A stretch of 64,000 nucleotides of DNA, from the NCBI RefSeq assembly GCF_020497125.1, contig NC_059076.1, positions 6,253,951 through 6,317,950 of the forward strand, given 5' to 3'. The translations under genes were made by a program, and so were the position numbers. The notes beneath the pieces were generated by a model. It did no database searches. It was given only the letters and a program-made list of their open reading frames with translations, and was not told the origin of the DNA. The DNA comes from Mauremys mutica (lineage: Eukaryota; Chordata; Testudines; Geoemydidae). Shown here one piece after another: positions 23,091 through 34,184 of the stretch. Within the stretch, counting starts at the first letter, position 1. Each line of letters opens with the position of its first letter.

Positions 23091-24160
23091 GCCTCTCTTT
23101 CAGAAGTTGGTGCTTCTTCTCTCTCTCTCCCCTGCTGCCGTGTAGCATTAATAGGCAATGCATGCTCTCTGAGCTGTAGAGCCGCCTTCTCTCCTAAAAC
23201 TGCAAACCAAGTTTTGCAAGAACTAATTTGCTTGTCACACCATTATCTGAATTGCACAAACACAGGTGGGATTTCACAACAATTCCCATCTTAGAGGCGA
23301 TCTCTAAATACAGATAATTTAAGTTTTCCCATCCACATGTTCTAAAGGGAAAACAGATGTGCTGCCTCATCTTTGAGTCTTCGGCACATGGAAATTATGT
23401 CAAGAAAAAAATGCTGTGAAATGAGCATTCATCCTGCAATGCTACTGCCATAACTATGATGCAAAGAAGTCCACTGTGAGTTACTGTACGGAGATTAGAC
23501 ATTATCTATGAGAAGTCATAATTGTTTCCTAGCTGTCTAAAATGAACATACCCAAATACATGTTGTGCCAATAATAAAGACTGTAGTTTTTCATCTTTTT
23601 GGTATTTCTTTTAATAAAGGATAATGCTTTCCTCAGTGTGTATTTCCCAGGGTAAAGGTTATATGAAAAAACAATATAGAAGATACTATATCTAATTAGA
23701 ACCAAAGCCCTACATGAAAATAATATTGCAAGAGAGATCAAAAACCAGAGAGGCTGGGAAAATTAGTGTTAAGGTTGATACACTGCATTTAAATCACCAC
23801 CTTAAGTCTCACTGTTGACTAGTTCCCTGCTTCTGGTATGAAATAGTTTATTTTCTACATGGAAAATACTGCATAGATATAAAACAATGGATAATTCTTT
23901 AACTGAGGAACAATCAGGTTGAGAGGAAGAGATTTAGATTGGTTCAGATTCCATCTGCAAACTCGGAGCCCACATGCCAGTGTGACTCACAACACGATAC
24001 CCTTGCAACCAGTGAAGGGAGAGAGGCTGGGGACTGGTGTGTGTACCTGATGGTATGGGCCCCTTTTGAGGGCCTGGAACACCAATTGCACATCCTCCTC
24101 TCTCCACTGTTAAAGAGCAGAGCTAATTTTGAATCATTTAGGAGTCCATCTGGAGGCTGC
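23091..24160. other. No gene recognised
   Basis: Unique AT-rich sequence to about 23930. Open frames are short and without domains. Confidence 0.35.
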
Positions 24161-24660
24161 TGACCTGAATTCATGTTGGGCCAAGGTGGCACTGGGGCTC
24201 AAGTTGAAACCACTAAGAGCTGAAATCACTAACAGAGCTAAGCTTACTGAGCTGAGATCACTGAGTGGGGGAGCCTGAAGATTGATTGCTAAGCAGCTGG
24301 CAGAGTGGAGCAGTCTGCAGCATGTTGGCGCAGCCTGCGGAACAGTGAGCAGTGTGGAGCAGTTCGCGGGGACAGCTGGAGGAGCGGCACAGGTGATGGA
24401 GTGGAGCCAGTCGTGGTGAAGGCTGCAGCAGAACTCCACGGAGAAGCGGGGCAGTCGGCCCTGGCCCACGTAAGGTGTCCTTTAACACCCTGTGTGTGTC
24501 CCCCCCATTTCCACCCAGGCTGGGGGGGGTAAAGCTCTGCAGATAAACTTTTGAACTCTGGGGTGGCACTGACCAGAGACAGAGACTCTTGGGTTGTTGG
24601 ACTTTGGGGTGATTGGACTTAAGACCCTTTGTTGCTGCCAACTCAGAGGGGCAGAAGGGT
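24160..24660 (+). repeat. Possible LTR or retroelement fragment, unclassified
   Basis: Composition changes sharply to purine-rich, with repeated ctgaaatcac/ctgagatcac modules (24220-24270), gagcagtctgcag/gagcagttcgcgg modules (24309-24370) and ggactttggggtgattggac near 24598. It looks repeat-derived. No paired ends were found. Confidence 0.35.
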
Positions 24661-24785
24661 TACAACAGCAACTAAGAAGAACAATCGAGCGGAGTTCCGA
24701 TGATAGCAGGAGGGGCCTGACTGAACTGGGTAGTAGGAAGCTCTCTTCCTTCCTCCCATGTTGAATGGATGGATTCCTAGAAACA

Positions 24786-25005
24786 TGAGGCTACATCTGC
24801 ACTGCAATCAGGTAGTGTGATTGCCATGCATGTAGACATACCTGATCTAGCCGCACAGGCAAGCTCCACTGCCTATGATCCTAGGTACATACAAGTGGCC
24901 GCCGCCTGTATTGCCATGGCTTGATTGCTATTGTTACTCTTGGTCTATGCACATTGCAAACTGCACCTCCCAACAGCAGCATAGACATTCCTTGAGCACA
25001 CAGAG
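24786..25005. mobile_element. Degraded Harbinger-type MITE
   Basis: gaggctacatctgcactgcaa on the left and gcagcatagacattcc on the right are similar to the ends of the MITE at 50699-50905 (gtctacgcagc / gctgcgtagac type). Internal tgtagacatacc is a second such motif. Ends are worn and no clear TAA duplication is seen. Confidence 0.5.
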
Positions 25006-25693
25006 GGTGTAATTGCCCAAGACCAGATTAAGGCATATGCATTATAGACTGTGCCTAGGGCTCCAGTTTCCGGAGTCACATGATTACTTCATAATATCAG
25101 CTTTCACTTAAAAAAAAAAGTTATGGATGAAAACTTGGCCTTACTGAAATGAATGTGAGTTGATATCAATGGGTCCACAATTTCACCCTATGTTTCTAGC
25201 CCTTCTGTTTGTGAAAGGAACTTTGAAAACATGACCCAAATAACTGATGCAGTGTCTGCAAGCAGTCCAGAACAAGAGAGGGGGAAATACTGCCCCATGC
25301 GTGTCGGTGGGTTGTTAATCCTGAAACCCTGCTGCTCAGAGAGACCCCACCAACAGATTCTGTGTAAGAACCCTCCTCCCCACCACCCCTAGTCACCCTG
25401 CTGAGGAAGAGCCACATTGGAAGGGGTAGGACCATGGTGAGGGGGTGTGGCCATTATATGAGAGTGGGGCCAAAGGAGTTCCATGTAGAATATGCCTAGG
25501 GCTCTGGATTACTCTGGATCTGTTTGCCAAATATTACTATTGTATCTGGAGCTCAAAACAAGAGTGTGTGAAAAGATCTGGTTTCCATTTTTACCTCCCA
25601 TCCACATTTCAGTGCACTCTGCCATGAATCTACTCACTGTGCTTCTCAGGAACAATGGGTAAGGACTGATCCTCAGCTGTTAGAAACTGGCAT
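25006..25693. other. No gene recognised
   Basis: Unique-looking; nothing supportable. Confidence 0.3.
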
Positions 25694-25867
25694 AGCCTAT
25701 CAGGGTAGGAAGGGACCTCAGGAGGTCATCTAGTCCAACCCCCTGCTCAAAGCAGGACCAACCCACACAGATTTTTGCTTCAGAACCCTAAATGGCCCCC
25801 TCAGGGATTGAACTCACAACCCTGGGTTAGACAAGCAAAGGCTCAAACCACTGAGCTATCCCTCCCA
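25694..25867 (-). repeat. tRNA-derived SINE with CR1 tail
   Basis: Read on the minus strand it starts with a tRNA-like head: A box TAGCTCAGTGG (25848-25858) and B box GAGTTCAATCC (25805-25815), spaced as in a tRNA promoter for RNA polymerase III. The 3' half (tgctttgagcagggggttgg, then gacctcctgaggtccctt) is nearly the 3' end of CR1 copy B at 8150-8215 and of the CR1 at 29260-29300. It is therefore a SINE that would be mobilised by CR1 machinery, as reported for tortoise SINEs. It is not a functional tRNA gene: no acceptor stem or cloverleaf is maintained. Confidence 0.85.
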
Positions 25868-27269
25868 AAGCAGCTCTGGCAGTTGCTCACTATCTTCAGC
25901 TCCCATTGACTGAGACAACCCTCCTGCAAGAAAAAAATCATCTATGATTATATAATTCCAGACTGCGCTGAGATGCCTATTTAACAGAGGGCAGAGTTAA
26001 TGTTGCACAGGCAATTTTAGCATTGGCCTTTTCTCACTTTTGAGTGCTTCACTTTGTAGCCTTCATGTTCTTTATACATAGTGGGGAAGATCCTCAGCTG
26101 GAGTAAATTGCTGTCACTCCATTGACTTCAGTGGAGCTATATCCATTGGGATTTAGTTTAATGTTTCTAATGGATGCACATATAAAAGGACATGCTGTCT
26201 GCACTTTTACTAAATGTTTCCATTTACAATAATTATATTTTCATGTCTAATATCAGCGAATACCATTCTCAAACATTGATTGCAATACCCTAAATGCTGT
26301 AATATACAATTAAAGAAAGAGAATGGGAAAAATAACTTGAAAGGCCTCTTGTCCTTGTGCACACAATGCTGATTATATGAAACAAATGAATCCATCTCCT
26401 TCATGCCACATTTGGCCAATTTTCTTTCATGATCTCTGCCAACCTCCAAAGCATGTAATTTATTATAGATTGGCTAGTAATCTAGTTTAACTATTCAGTG
26501 GTTTAATTAACTGGGCAAATAAGGACGGTAACTAAAAATAAGAAATTAGCTTCTCAAAACTTTTTTCAGCCTTCCATTCCCCATAAACGTTGTCATGTTG
26601 GGAAATAAATATTCAGCTGAACTAAGGGGAATGGCTCCCCAAATCACAACACACAGGCTACTGTAAAATAAATGGTCGTAATAGTAGCCAGGAGTTTAAC
26701 TTTAAGTACCTGGTTAAGCCCCACTGAGACTTAAGGCCATGTTTAAAGTTAACCTTGGGCTTCATTTCGGTGCTGTTAGGGGTAAATTTATGAATCACGA
26801 CCCTGCACTCAGCTGGATGGAATTTCTCTGTCTGCGTGTAAAAGAATTTTCAAAAACCACATCCAATCAAATCAGAAGTTTCAGGGAATGTTCTGGGTAT
26901 TCAGAGGAAAAACCCTTCCGATTTTGCTGAAAGAAACCCAGACACACCTGATTTGCACTCAAATCAGGCCCACAGAGTGTCACAGAGGCAGCCCTCTAGC
27001 ACACTTGGCCACTGCCCACACATCTCACAAGCAGCAGCTCACCAGAGGGCTATATGCCTCCTTGCTTATGTAGGCCAAACTGTACAGCCAGCTGGGTCCC
27101 TTGCCCTATTAGGGGCATCATCTGCTTCCCTGAGCCAGGCCCTCATGCCCACTCGGGCTAGGTCCCCCAGCTACACTCAGGCCAGCACCCCTCCAGGCCC
27201 TTTGCACCTCCCTTCCCCAAGCCAGGCTCCTCCAAACAAGGCTCTGTTGGGACAGGGCCAAAGTATTGT
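25868..27269. other. No gene; old repeat fragments
   Basis: ctggagtaaattgctgtcac with ccattgacttcagtggag near 26098-26145 is an old low-copy repeat motif. 26940-27260 is C rich and without recognised ends. Nothing else is supportable. Confidence 0.35.
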
Positions 27270-28110
27270 GAATTACTCTCACTGATATGAATAAGTGTGG
27301 TAAGCATGAGTTTGGTATGGCTTGGTACGTCTCAATTTGCTAGAACATTCTGGGAGCAGGATTCTCTTAGCACTAGATAGCTGGTGTGGAAATTGACTGG
27401 AAGTGCTGAAACTGTACTTGAATGGTTAATAAAGGCTCTATCTGCGCATATATTTCAACATGCAACTTTGGAATACGTCAGCCGGAGGACCAGCTCACCA
27501 AAGTAAAGACGACATAAAAGCATGTGATCAGTTACCTTGGATAGGCTGGCCCAGGTCAAAATGACCCCTCTGGATGGCATCATGCTAAGAGCTCAAGTGA
27601 ATGATTGATGAGAGGGTAAATGTTGATTGACCTTTGGTCTGTCTCCATTTTGCAGCCCTCCCTTCCAAAATATTAATTAGAGAAAACCAGTAACGAAATG
27701 CCCACAGAGCATATTTCTGGGACATGTGACTCCTTTGAGAACAAACGGTATAAATGCTAAGCAAAGTAAATTAGTTAGTTAGTTCCCCAATTAACATCTA
27801 AAGAGGTCTGTGATGCTGTGAGACAGAAGCCCTTTGGGTAACCTAGGCCCTGCTCTGGAGACATTTCACAGACCAAGTACCTAAAGGGGAAAGAAGAGAA
27901 GAGAAGAAGTCTCTATCTAGGACTGGTAGCTATACCTGCTTTGTTTGCCAGTCAGGATACTGTGTAAGGCCAACATAGTTACTGAGGGTTTATCCTTGGG
28001 GAATTGAGGCTTATTAGGGAGATGTGTATTATGTAACCTTTACTGCTTGTATGATTCGTTTTAAAATAAATTATTGTGTATTAAGCATATCGTACCCAAA
28101 TTTTTCACTG
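27270..28110 (+). repeat. Candidate LTR-like segment
   Basis: A TATA-like ggtataaatg near 27748 is followed about 310 bp later by AATAAA at 28065-28070, an LTR-like promoter and poly(A) spacing. I could not find matching ends or a target duplication, so this is only a suggestion. Confidence 0.3.
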
Positions 28111-28979
28111 GTACCTGTAATTATCTGCCCATCTGTGGGTCATTAAAGATCAGTTTCAACAGCTTCCATTTGCTCTAAAAAAGTTGCCTAACACAGAGCT
28201 CCGCCTTCACAAACAGGAAAGCATGTGACCCTCAGTCCTGAGCCTCATGGAACCACAGCCTTTTCAGGAGGCAGGTGTTACATGATGCACCACCTCAGAG
28301 CACCCCCTCTTGACAAGATCCAGCATCACATCTCTCAGCCTCAGGTCCCCCACAATGACCATGAGCATACTCCCTGACTTTCTGCAGGGACCTGGCCCTC
28401 TGGAGATGTCATTACCTTGGAAGGGATGAACTTCTGTTATCCAGGTCCAAGACACAGAACACAAAGTCTCTTCCCTAGTCTCAAACTGGGCCCAGCCCCT
28501 CCTTTCCAATGGGTCAGTCTTCTCAGCTACGTCAACGCCCTTCTGCCCACGCTCTGGGTTCAGCTTTTGCCCTTATTGGGCTCCTTTCCATCTCCCCACA
28601 GCCCCTCCTGGGCTCCTTTGGGTTGCTCTGCTCTTCTTGAAGAAGCCACTCCCAGGCCTCCCTGCCTGGAGTTTTCCACAGGCCTTTGCCTGCTTTGTGC
28701 TCCCCTCTGGTTCCCCACAGCCTTCTGTTCTGCTTCCCAGCCAGCCCTACCACAACTGGGCTTCCTGCCTCTTAAATCCAGCACAGGTGAAGCAAGTGGG
28801 TAATTGATCAGGGCTGACCGGCCCAAGGCCTCCTGGTCCTTAAAGGAGCAAGCAGTTCTCGTACTGCAGGCATGTATACGAATGCTCTTTTGGGTTTCAA
28901 TTCTCTTGTGCTTATGCCTTCTGAATTTCACCTGTCCCAAGCACTTAGAGAGAAACTAAGGCCAGATCCACTTGAAAGC
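28111..28979. other. No gene; C-rich possible LTR fragment
   Basis: 28250-28860 is pyrimidine rich, resembling the composition of the LTR-like families elsewhere in the window, but no shared ends were found. Confidence 0.3.
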
Positions 28980-29315
28980 AGCTATCAAATCCCCCAAGAA
29001 AGCTGCTTTCAACTATCTGAAAGGTGGTTCCAAAGAGGGTGGAGCTCAGCTGTTCTCAGTGGTGGCAGATGACAGAACAAGGAGCAATGGTCTCAAGTTG
29101 CAGTGGGGGAGGTTTAGGTTGGATATTAGGAAACACTATTTCACTAGTAGGGTGGTGAAGCACTGGAATGGGTTACCTAGGGAGGTGGTGGACTCTCCTT
29201 CCTTAGAGGTTTTTAAGGTCAGGCTTGACAAAGCCCTGGCTGCGATGATTTAGTTGGAGCTGGTCCTGCTTTGAGCAGGGGGTTGGACTAGAAAATCTCA
29301 TTTTCTCATCTTTAG
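28980..29315 (+). pseudogene. CR1 (copy-B subfamily) C-terminal fragment
   Basis: Frame [21 protein letters not shown] near 29000 runs to a stop at 29251-29253, followed by the copy-B-type 3' UTR (gctttgagcagggggttgg). It meets a minus-strand CR1 3' end at 29316, so the two are tail to tail. Confidence 0.88.
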
Positions 29316-29855
29316 TCATAGAGTGTAAGGCCAGATCATCCAGTCTGACCACCTGTATGTCAGAGGCCACCAGCACCACCCAGCATCTGCACACTAATCC
29401 CAACAGCTGAAATTAGACCAAATATTACAGCTCGGTTAGACACTGAACATGTGAGCAAGAACCAGCCAGCCAAGCACCACAGAGAGAGAGCGAGAGAGAG
29501 AGTGATCAGTGCCACTGAAGAGCCCTGGCTCATCCTGTCCCGTGTCCCATCTCCAGTTGTGGCCAGCCCTGATGCTTCAGAGGAAGGAGACAAAAGCAAA
29601 AACCACCACACAAACAGAATACATGGGGAGAGGGGGATCTCTTTTAGATTCCGGTTGGTGACATGAGCTTTTAGGAACATCAGACATAAACTGAAGGGAC
29701 CCCAGGGCTGCTGAATGCTTCCCCCACCATCACAAGGAACTTTTTCATACAATTCCACTCAGAAATTGGTCTAACTCTCTCTTCAAACTCATTAAGTTTT
29801 TTGCCCCTCAACAACTCCTGTTGGGAGGCTGTTCCCTCTGATGGTTAGAAACCTG
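29316..29855 (-). mobile_element. CR1, minus strand, 3' portion (left of LTR)
   Basis: Begins with the reverse of a CR1 tail (gtcatagagtgtaaggccag) and contains gtatgtcagaggccaccagc. The coding remnant near 29760-29855 is the region opposite VRGNSLPTGVVEG-type CR1 C-termini. Interrupted at acctg (29851-29855) by a solo LTR and continued at 31091. Confidence 0.7.
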
Positions 29856-31090
29856 TGTGACACTGTACCCCATATTCTTCACAAAGATTATGACATAGCT
29901 ATGATGTATTTTATAAAAGATAGGCATGGGAGATGTCATTGGCAAGGTTATGATTTGCTGGATATGATTATCCTATTTGTATGCGTGTATCATTTTGTAT
30001 CTGAAATCATGAATATTGACTATGTATCTGTATTTCAATGTAGTTACAACTAGGTAATGCCCACTAGGCAAGATGTTTTCATTCTAGACAGTGGGTGGGG
30101 AGTGGACCATTAGGAAAACAATAGGCCTTAGAAGAAGCTTATCTCCTACCAGGGGAGCCTTCCTGAGGATGCTAGATAGCCTCTGAATAATGGCAGCTAT
30201 GAGTCTACAAACACATGTGATGTGACCACATGACACTAGACTCCATCTTGGGATGTCAGTATTTTTCCACAGACCGGTCTGGGAACTAAACTTTGAAACA
30301 AAGAGTTCCCACCCTGTGCAAAAGCTACATAAGGCAGGGAGTGACATCACCTGGTGTTCTTTACTCCCCCCACAAAGAGACTCCTGGAAACACCTGAGGA
30401 ACAAAAATTGAACTGGGGGAAGTGCTGGACCCAGGCTAAAGGGATTTCTAGCCTGTGAATGGAACACCTGGGGATTCCAAGCTGTAAGCAAGTGCAGCTT
30501 GTCCCTTAAGAATCTGCAGCCTGCTTGTGTCATCTCTTAGGGTGAGAATCTGCTATTCATAACCAATCTGTTTAGTATGTTAAGTTTAGTTTGCATGTTT
30601 TTATTTGCTAGGTAATCTGCTTTGATCTGTTTGCTATCACTTATAATCACTTAAAATCTATCTTTTTAGTTAATACATTTGTTTTCGCTTTATCTAAACC
30701 AGTGTGTGGCAATCATAACCCAGGAGCAAATGTTGTTGCATATTCCTCTGCACATTGACGGAGGGGGTGAATTTTATGAGCTTGTGCTGTACAGTTCCCT
30801 GTGCAGCGCAAGCTGGTATAATTTTGGGATTACACTCCAGAGTGGGTCCTTGCCTTAAGCCCTGGGAGGTGCCCTAGCTGGAGCCTTCCCAGGCAGGGGC
30901 TGGTCAGAGAGCCTGCATGGAACTGCAGCTGGATGTTTCCCTACCTGTATGTATGCTGGTGAAAGTGCAGGTGAGAGAGAGGGTGTTGCAGCTTGTCACA
31001 GCAGTAGTGTAAAAAGGAGCCCAGGCTGGTGGGTCAGGGGGCTCACTGGTACCCCAGTTCCAGGTGGCACCTTGCGGGGAACCTGTCACA
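29856..31090 (+). mobile_element. 1.2-kb solo LTR
   Basis: 1,235 bp from TGTGACACTGTACCCC to AACCTGTCACA, flanked by acctg (29851-29855, 31091-31095). It splits a minus-strand CR1 whose halves are collinear. It shares its start and the ttataatcacttaaaatc ... agttaata region (30645-30680) with the LTR at 18815-23085, which sets the plus orientation. No internal region or second LTR is nearby. Confidence 0.8.
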
Positions 31091-31330
31091 ACCTGTTTAT
31101 AATTTCCAATCTGAATTTGTTCATGGTCAGTTTATACCAATTTGTTCTTGTGCTAATATTGTCCTTTAGTTTTAAGAGCTGTTCATGCCATCCGCCCTGG
31201 TGTTTACCCCTCAATGTATTTATAGAGAGCAATCATATCGCCTTTCAGCCTTCATTTTGCTAGACTAAACAAGCCAAGCTCCTCTCAGAAGACAGACCCT
31301 CCTCTCCCCTCATCCACATGAGGTTTTATC
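31091..31330 (-). pseudogene. CR1, minus strand, C-terminal coding part (right of LTR)
   Basis: On the minus strand this reads ggcttgtttagtctagc ... gattgctctctataaatac, the GLFSL...MIALYKY region of CR1 ORF2. It joins the segment left of the LTR. The 5' limit near 31330 is approximate. Confidence 0.75.
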
Positions 31331-31872
31331 AGTGCCTTGTTCACCAGCATTAATACTATGGACTAGTATATATCCTGGGAGAAAATGCAACTGCGGCTCT
31401 GAGATCTTGTTTTTAATCTTGTATTCATACACTTGCATCTGAATTCTGGAGAGACCTTAGACTCTGGCACTGAACACGTGGAAAGTTTGCCCACGAGTCT
31501 CAAAATACAGTGAATCCTTTTTCTAATTCACTTCTCAGGAGAGGGCAGGTTTTAATTTACATAATTTATCATAGTGATTTCTAGATATTAAAGTTGCTTG
31601 TGGTTTCTAAAATAGGAGTTCTAATAATTTGGAAGTAATTTTGATGACTGTCTCCATGTGTGAGCATGAAAATGTGCAGACTAATAAGCTGGTAGAACGT
31701 TACTCAGGTAGTTTGTTAAGTAAAAAATTCTATATCTATATTAGGGTATATCAAATGGGAACAGATTTTCCAAAGTTGGAGCCTACATTTAGGTCCTGTA
31801 TCCATATTTGGGCCTGATTTTCAAAAGTGCTGAGCACCCAGCAGCTTCCACTGGGTGTGATTTTTCAAAGCT
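31331..31872. other. No gene; one old dispersed repeat
   Basis: tgctgagcacccagcagcttcc at 31830-31855 matches the motif near 33345 and 48450. Confidence 0.35.
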
Positions 31873-32063
31873 GTGAGGATACTTAACATGGGGAAATAGA
31901 TTCAATTAAAAGAACAACAGAAAAGCTTCAAAAACAGATGAGAAACTGCTGAACTTGAATTAATATGCAAACTAGATACCATTAATTTGGGCTTGAATGG
32001 AGACTGGGAGTGGCTGGGTTATTACACAAATTGAATCTATTTCCCCATGTTAAGTATCCTCAC
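31873..32063. repeat. Perfect 35-bp inverted repeat in Penelope fragment
   Basis: Left arm 31873-31907, right arm 32029-32063, 121-bp spacer, no mismatch. The right arm is normal Penelope sequence just after the stop region; the left arm is its foreign, inverted copy. Confidence 0.9.
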
Positions 32064-32330
32064 ACCTTTTTGTCAACTGTCTGAAATGGGCCATCTTGAT
32101 TATCACTACAAATGTTTTTTTCTCTTGCTGATAATAGCTCATCTTAATTAATTAGCCTCTTAGAGTTGGTATGGCAACTTCCACCTTTTTATGTTCTCTG
32201 TATGTAGATATATCTCCTCACTATATGTTCCAGTCTATGCATCTGATGAAGTGGGCTGTAGGCCATGAAAGCTTATGCTCAAATAAATTTGTTACTCTCT
32301 AAGGTGCCACAAGTACTCCTGTTCTTTTTG
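31873..32330 (+). mobile_element. Penelope-like element 2, 3' fragment with inverted 5' end
   Basis: Contains the C-terminal coding remnant (reads like LRNC-ELNLICKLDTINLGLN, frame near 31940-32010) and the conserved tail catgaaagcttatgctcaaa near 32265, then ctctaaggtgccacaagtac. Its first 35 bp (31873-31907) are an exact inverted copy of 32029-32063. Same family as the elements at 18987 and 63133, opposite orientation. Confidence 0.85.
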
Positions 32331-33119
32331 AGAAAACGAAATGATGGACATTAGCACTTTCCCATAGTTTATGTTGTATATTTTAGTATGAATTTAATTA
32401 AGTAGAGCAGTGTTCCACGGGCACTGGTAATTATCTAATAAAGTCACTTACACTTGTCTTGAATGGAGGCAATTACTGCAAAAACATGAAACACTTGCTC
32501 CAGTAGCTGTTACGATGAAGCGAATGGGTGTAGTCTTTAAATACTGCAACAAGCAGCAAATATAATCCCATGCATATTGGCAAAACCCACAATAAAAGCA
32601 ACATAGTAAATTAATGCTAATGAACTTTGATAGGTGTGCATCTAAATCTTTTTAATGTACAGAACTGACTTGTATTGACCAATTCTAATCTTTTGCGTGA
32701 AGTACATGTGTGCAATTCATTGCTGGTAGCACACTTCATTAGAAAGAATTTGGATGAGTGTCAGAGAAATTTCAGAATACTGGTTAGCTCCTGAGGAGAC
32801 TCCATATTGCCTTCTGTCACATTAGAAAAAGACATGGATTTGGGTAACCTCTGTCATTCTATCTACTCTTTGGATCTGCTGAAGTACATAACTTCATGTA
32901 CCTAAACACAACTTAGGAGCCTTAGGTTCTGCTCCAATGCCATGTGAAGTCAATGACTGTCTTGACATGGACTTTGGATAAGATATTAACACAGCTTATA
33001 TTTCAGAGGTGCTGAGCAGCCTCAGCTCCCATTGACAACAGGCTGTCTATCCATCCATCCCCATACTTACCCCTCTATCTGGCCTCCTGCACCATAGCAC
33101 TTGAGCAGTGCCAAAGGAT

Positions 33120-33285
33120 TTCTCCTCAGGGCACCTCTCAGAGTTAGAGGTGTGTTATTGTCCCCATTGTACCACAGAGGAACTGAGCACAGAGAAATTA
33201 AGTGACTTGCCCAAAGACTTGGAGTCTGTGGCAGAGCCGGAACTGAACCCAAATCTCCTGAATCTCAGTCCAGCACACCAAAGAT
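33120..33285 (+). repeat. MIR-type SINE fragment
   Basis: gtccccattgtaccacagag, then attaagtgacttgcccaa and ggcagagccggaactgaaccc are in MIR order. Confidence 0.72.
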
Positions 33286-34042
33286 GGGGGCAGAAGCCTA
33301 AAGTTAGGCACCTACATTCATATTCAGTCACTTAAGTAAATGACCTGAGAACCCAGCAGCTCCAACTAGGGTCAAGAACTTGGCACTTTTGGAAAACTGG
33401 CCAAAGTCATCTTGCAGCCTATCTTCAGACACCCTTTATTTGAAGACTTGGTCCAAAACCATCCTCCCCTCAGTGGGAGCTGTGGATGCTCAGAGTAGTG
33501 ACACTCCTCACTGGGTTGTCAGCAGGGACTGAGCTAGAGAATCAGGTCACCTTAACCTGAAGGCAGAAGCAGATTCCAAGTTCTATACATGGTCTAGCTG
33601 GCAAAGGCAGACAAAGAGCCATGCCGTGTTAGTATTGGTTACACACAGCCCTACTGAAAACCATGTCACCTGCTGCCTAAATATGGATGGAGGTGTCAAA
33701 TTGATCACCCGTGTTTAAAATATTGGTCTTCAAGCTTTTACGCTGGGCAGTGCAGTGTGTCTGCAGCATCAAGCCACTGTAATGTAATTCACTTTAAGAA
33801 AAAAGCTGCCTAGAGCAGAGAGCTGGCACAAGGCCTCTCTGCTACCTAAGTCCCTCTTAATTCATATTTTGAGGCTTATGTAGAACTCAGGTGGTGCATA
33901 ACCTCTGTGCTGGCCCTCAGCAGAGGGCTGAGACTCCCTTCTTCACACGGTAGTACACATATAAACGAGGGAAGGGAAAGCAAGGAAAAGAGGGGGAAAA
34001 ACAAGCAACTCCTCCCCCGCCCAAACAAAAAGCAATAAGAGC

Positions 34043-34074
<32 letters not shown>
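34043..34074 (+). repeat. (CA)n microsatellite
   Basis: About 15 uninterrupted CA units. Confidence 0.95.
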
Positions 34075-34078
<4 letters not shown>

Positions 34079-34184
34079 CCACCATTGCTAAACAGCAGAG
34101 TGAGGCACTTAGACATCCTTTAAAAATTGGAAGTCAAGTCCTAGTGAGGAAAATAGAAAGGTGCATAAACTCTGGCAAGTCAAG

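Larger units (their letters stand above)
32331..34184. other. No gene; MIR and old repeats
   Basis: Apart from the MIR fragment at 33120-33285 and the CA repeat at 34043-34074, this is unique-looking, with old repeat motifs near 33006-33045 and 33300-33500 (gcacctacattc, gaacccagcagctcc). Confidence 0.4.

Noticed and set aside
25805..25858. A tRNA gene
   Set aside because: A and B boxes are present but the sequence runs into a CR1-like tail and has no cloverleaf; it is a SINE.
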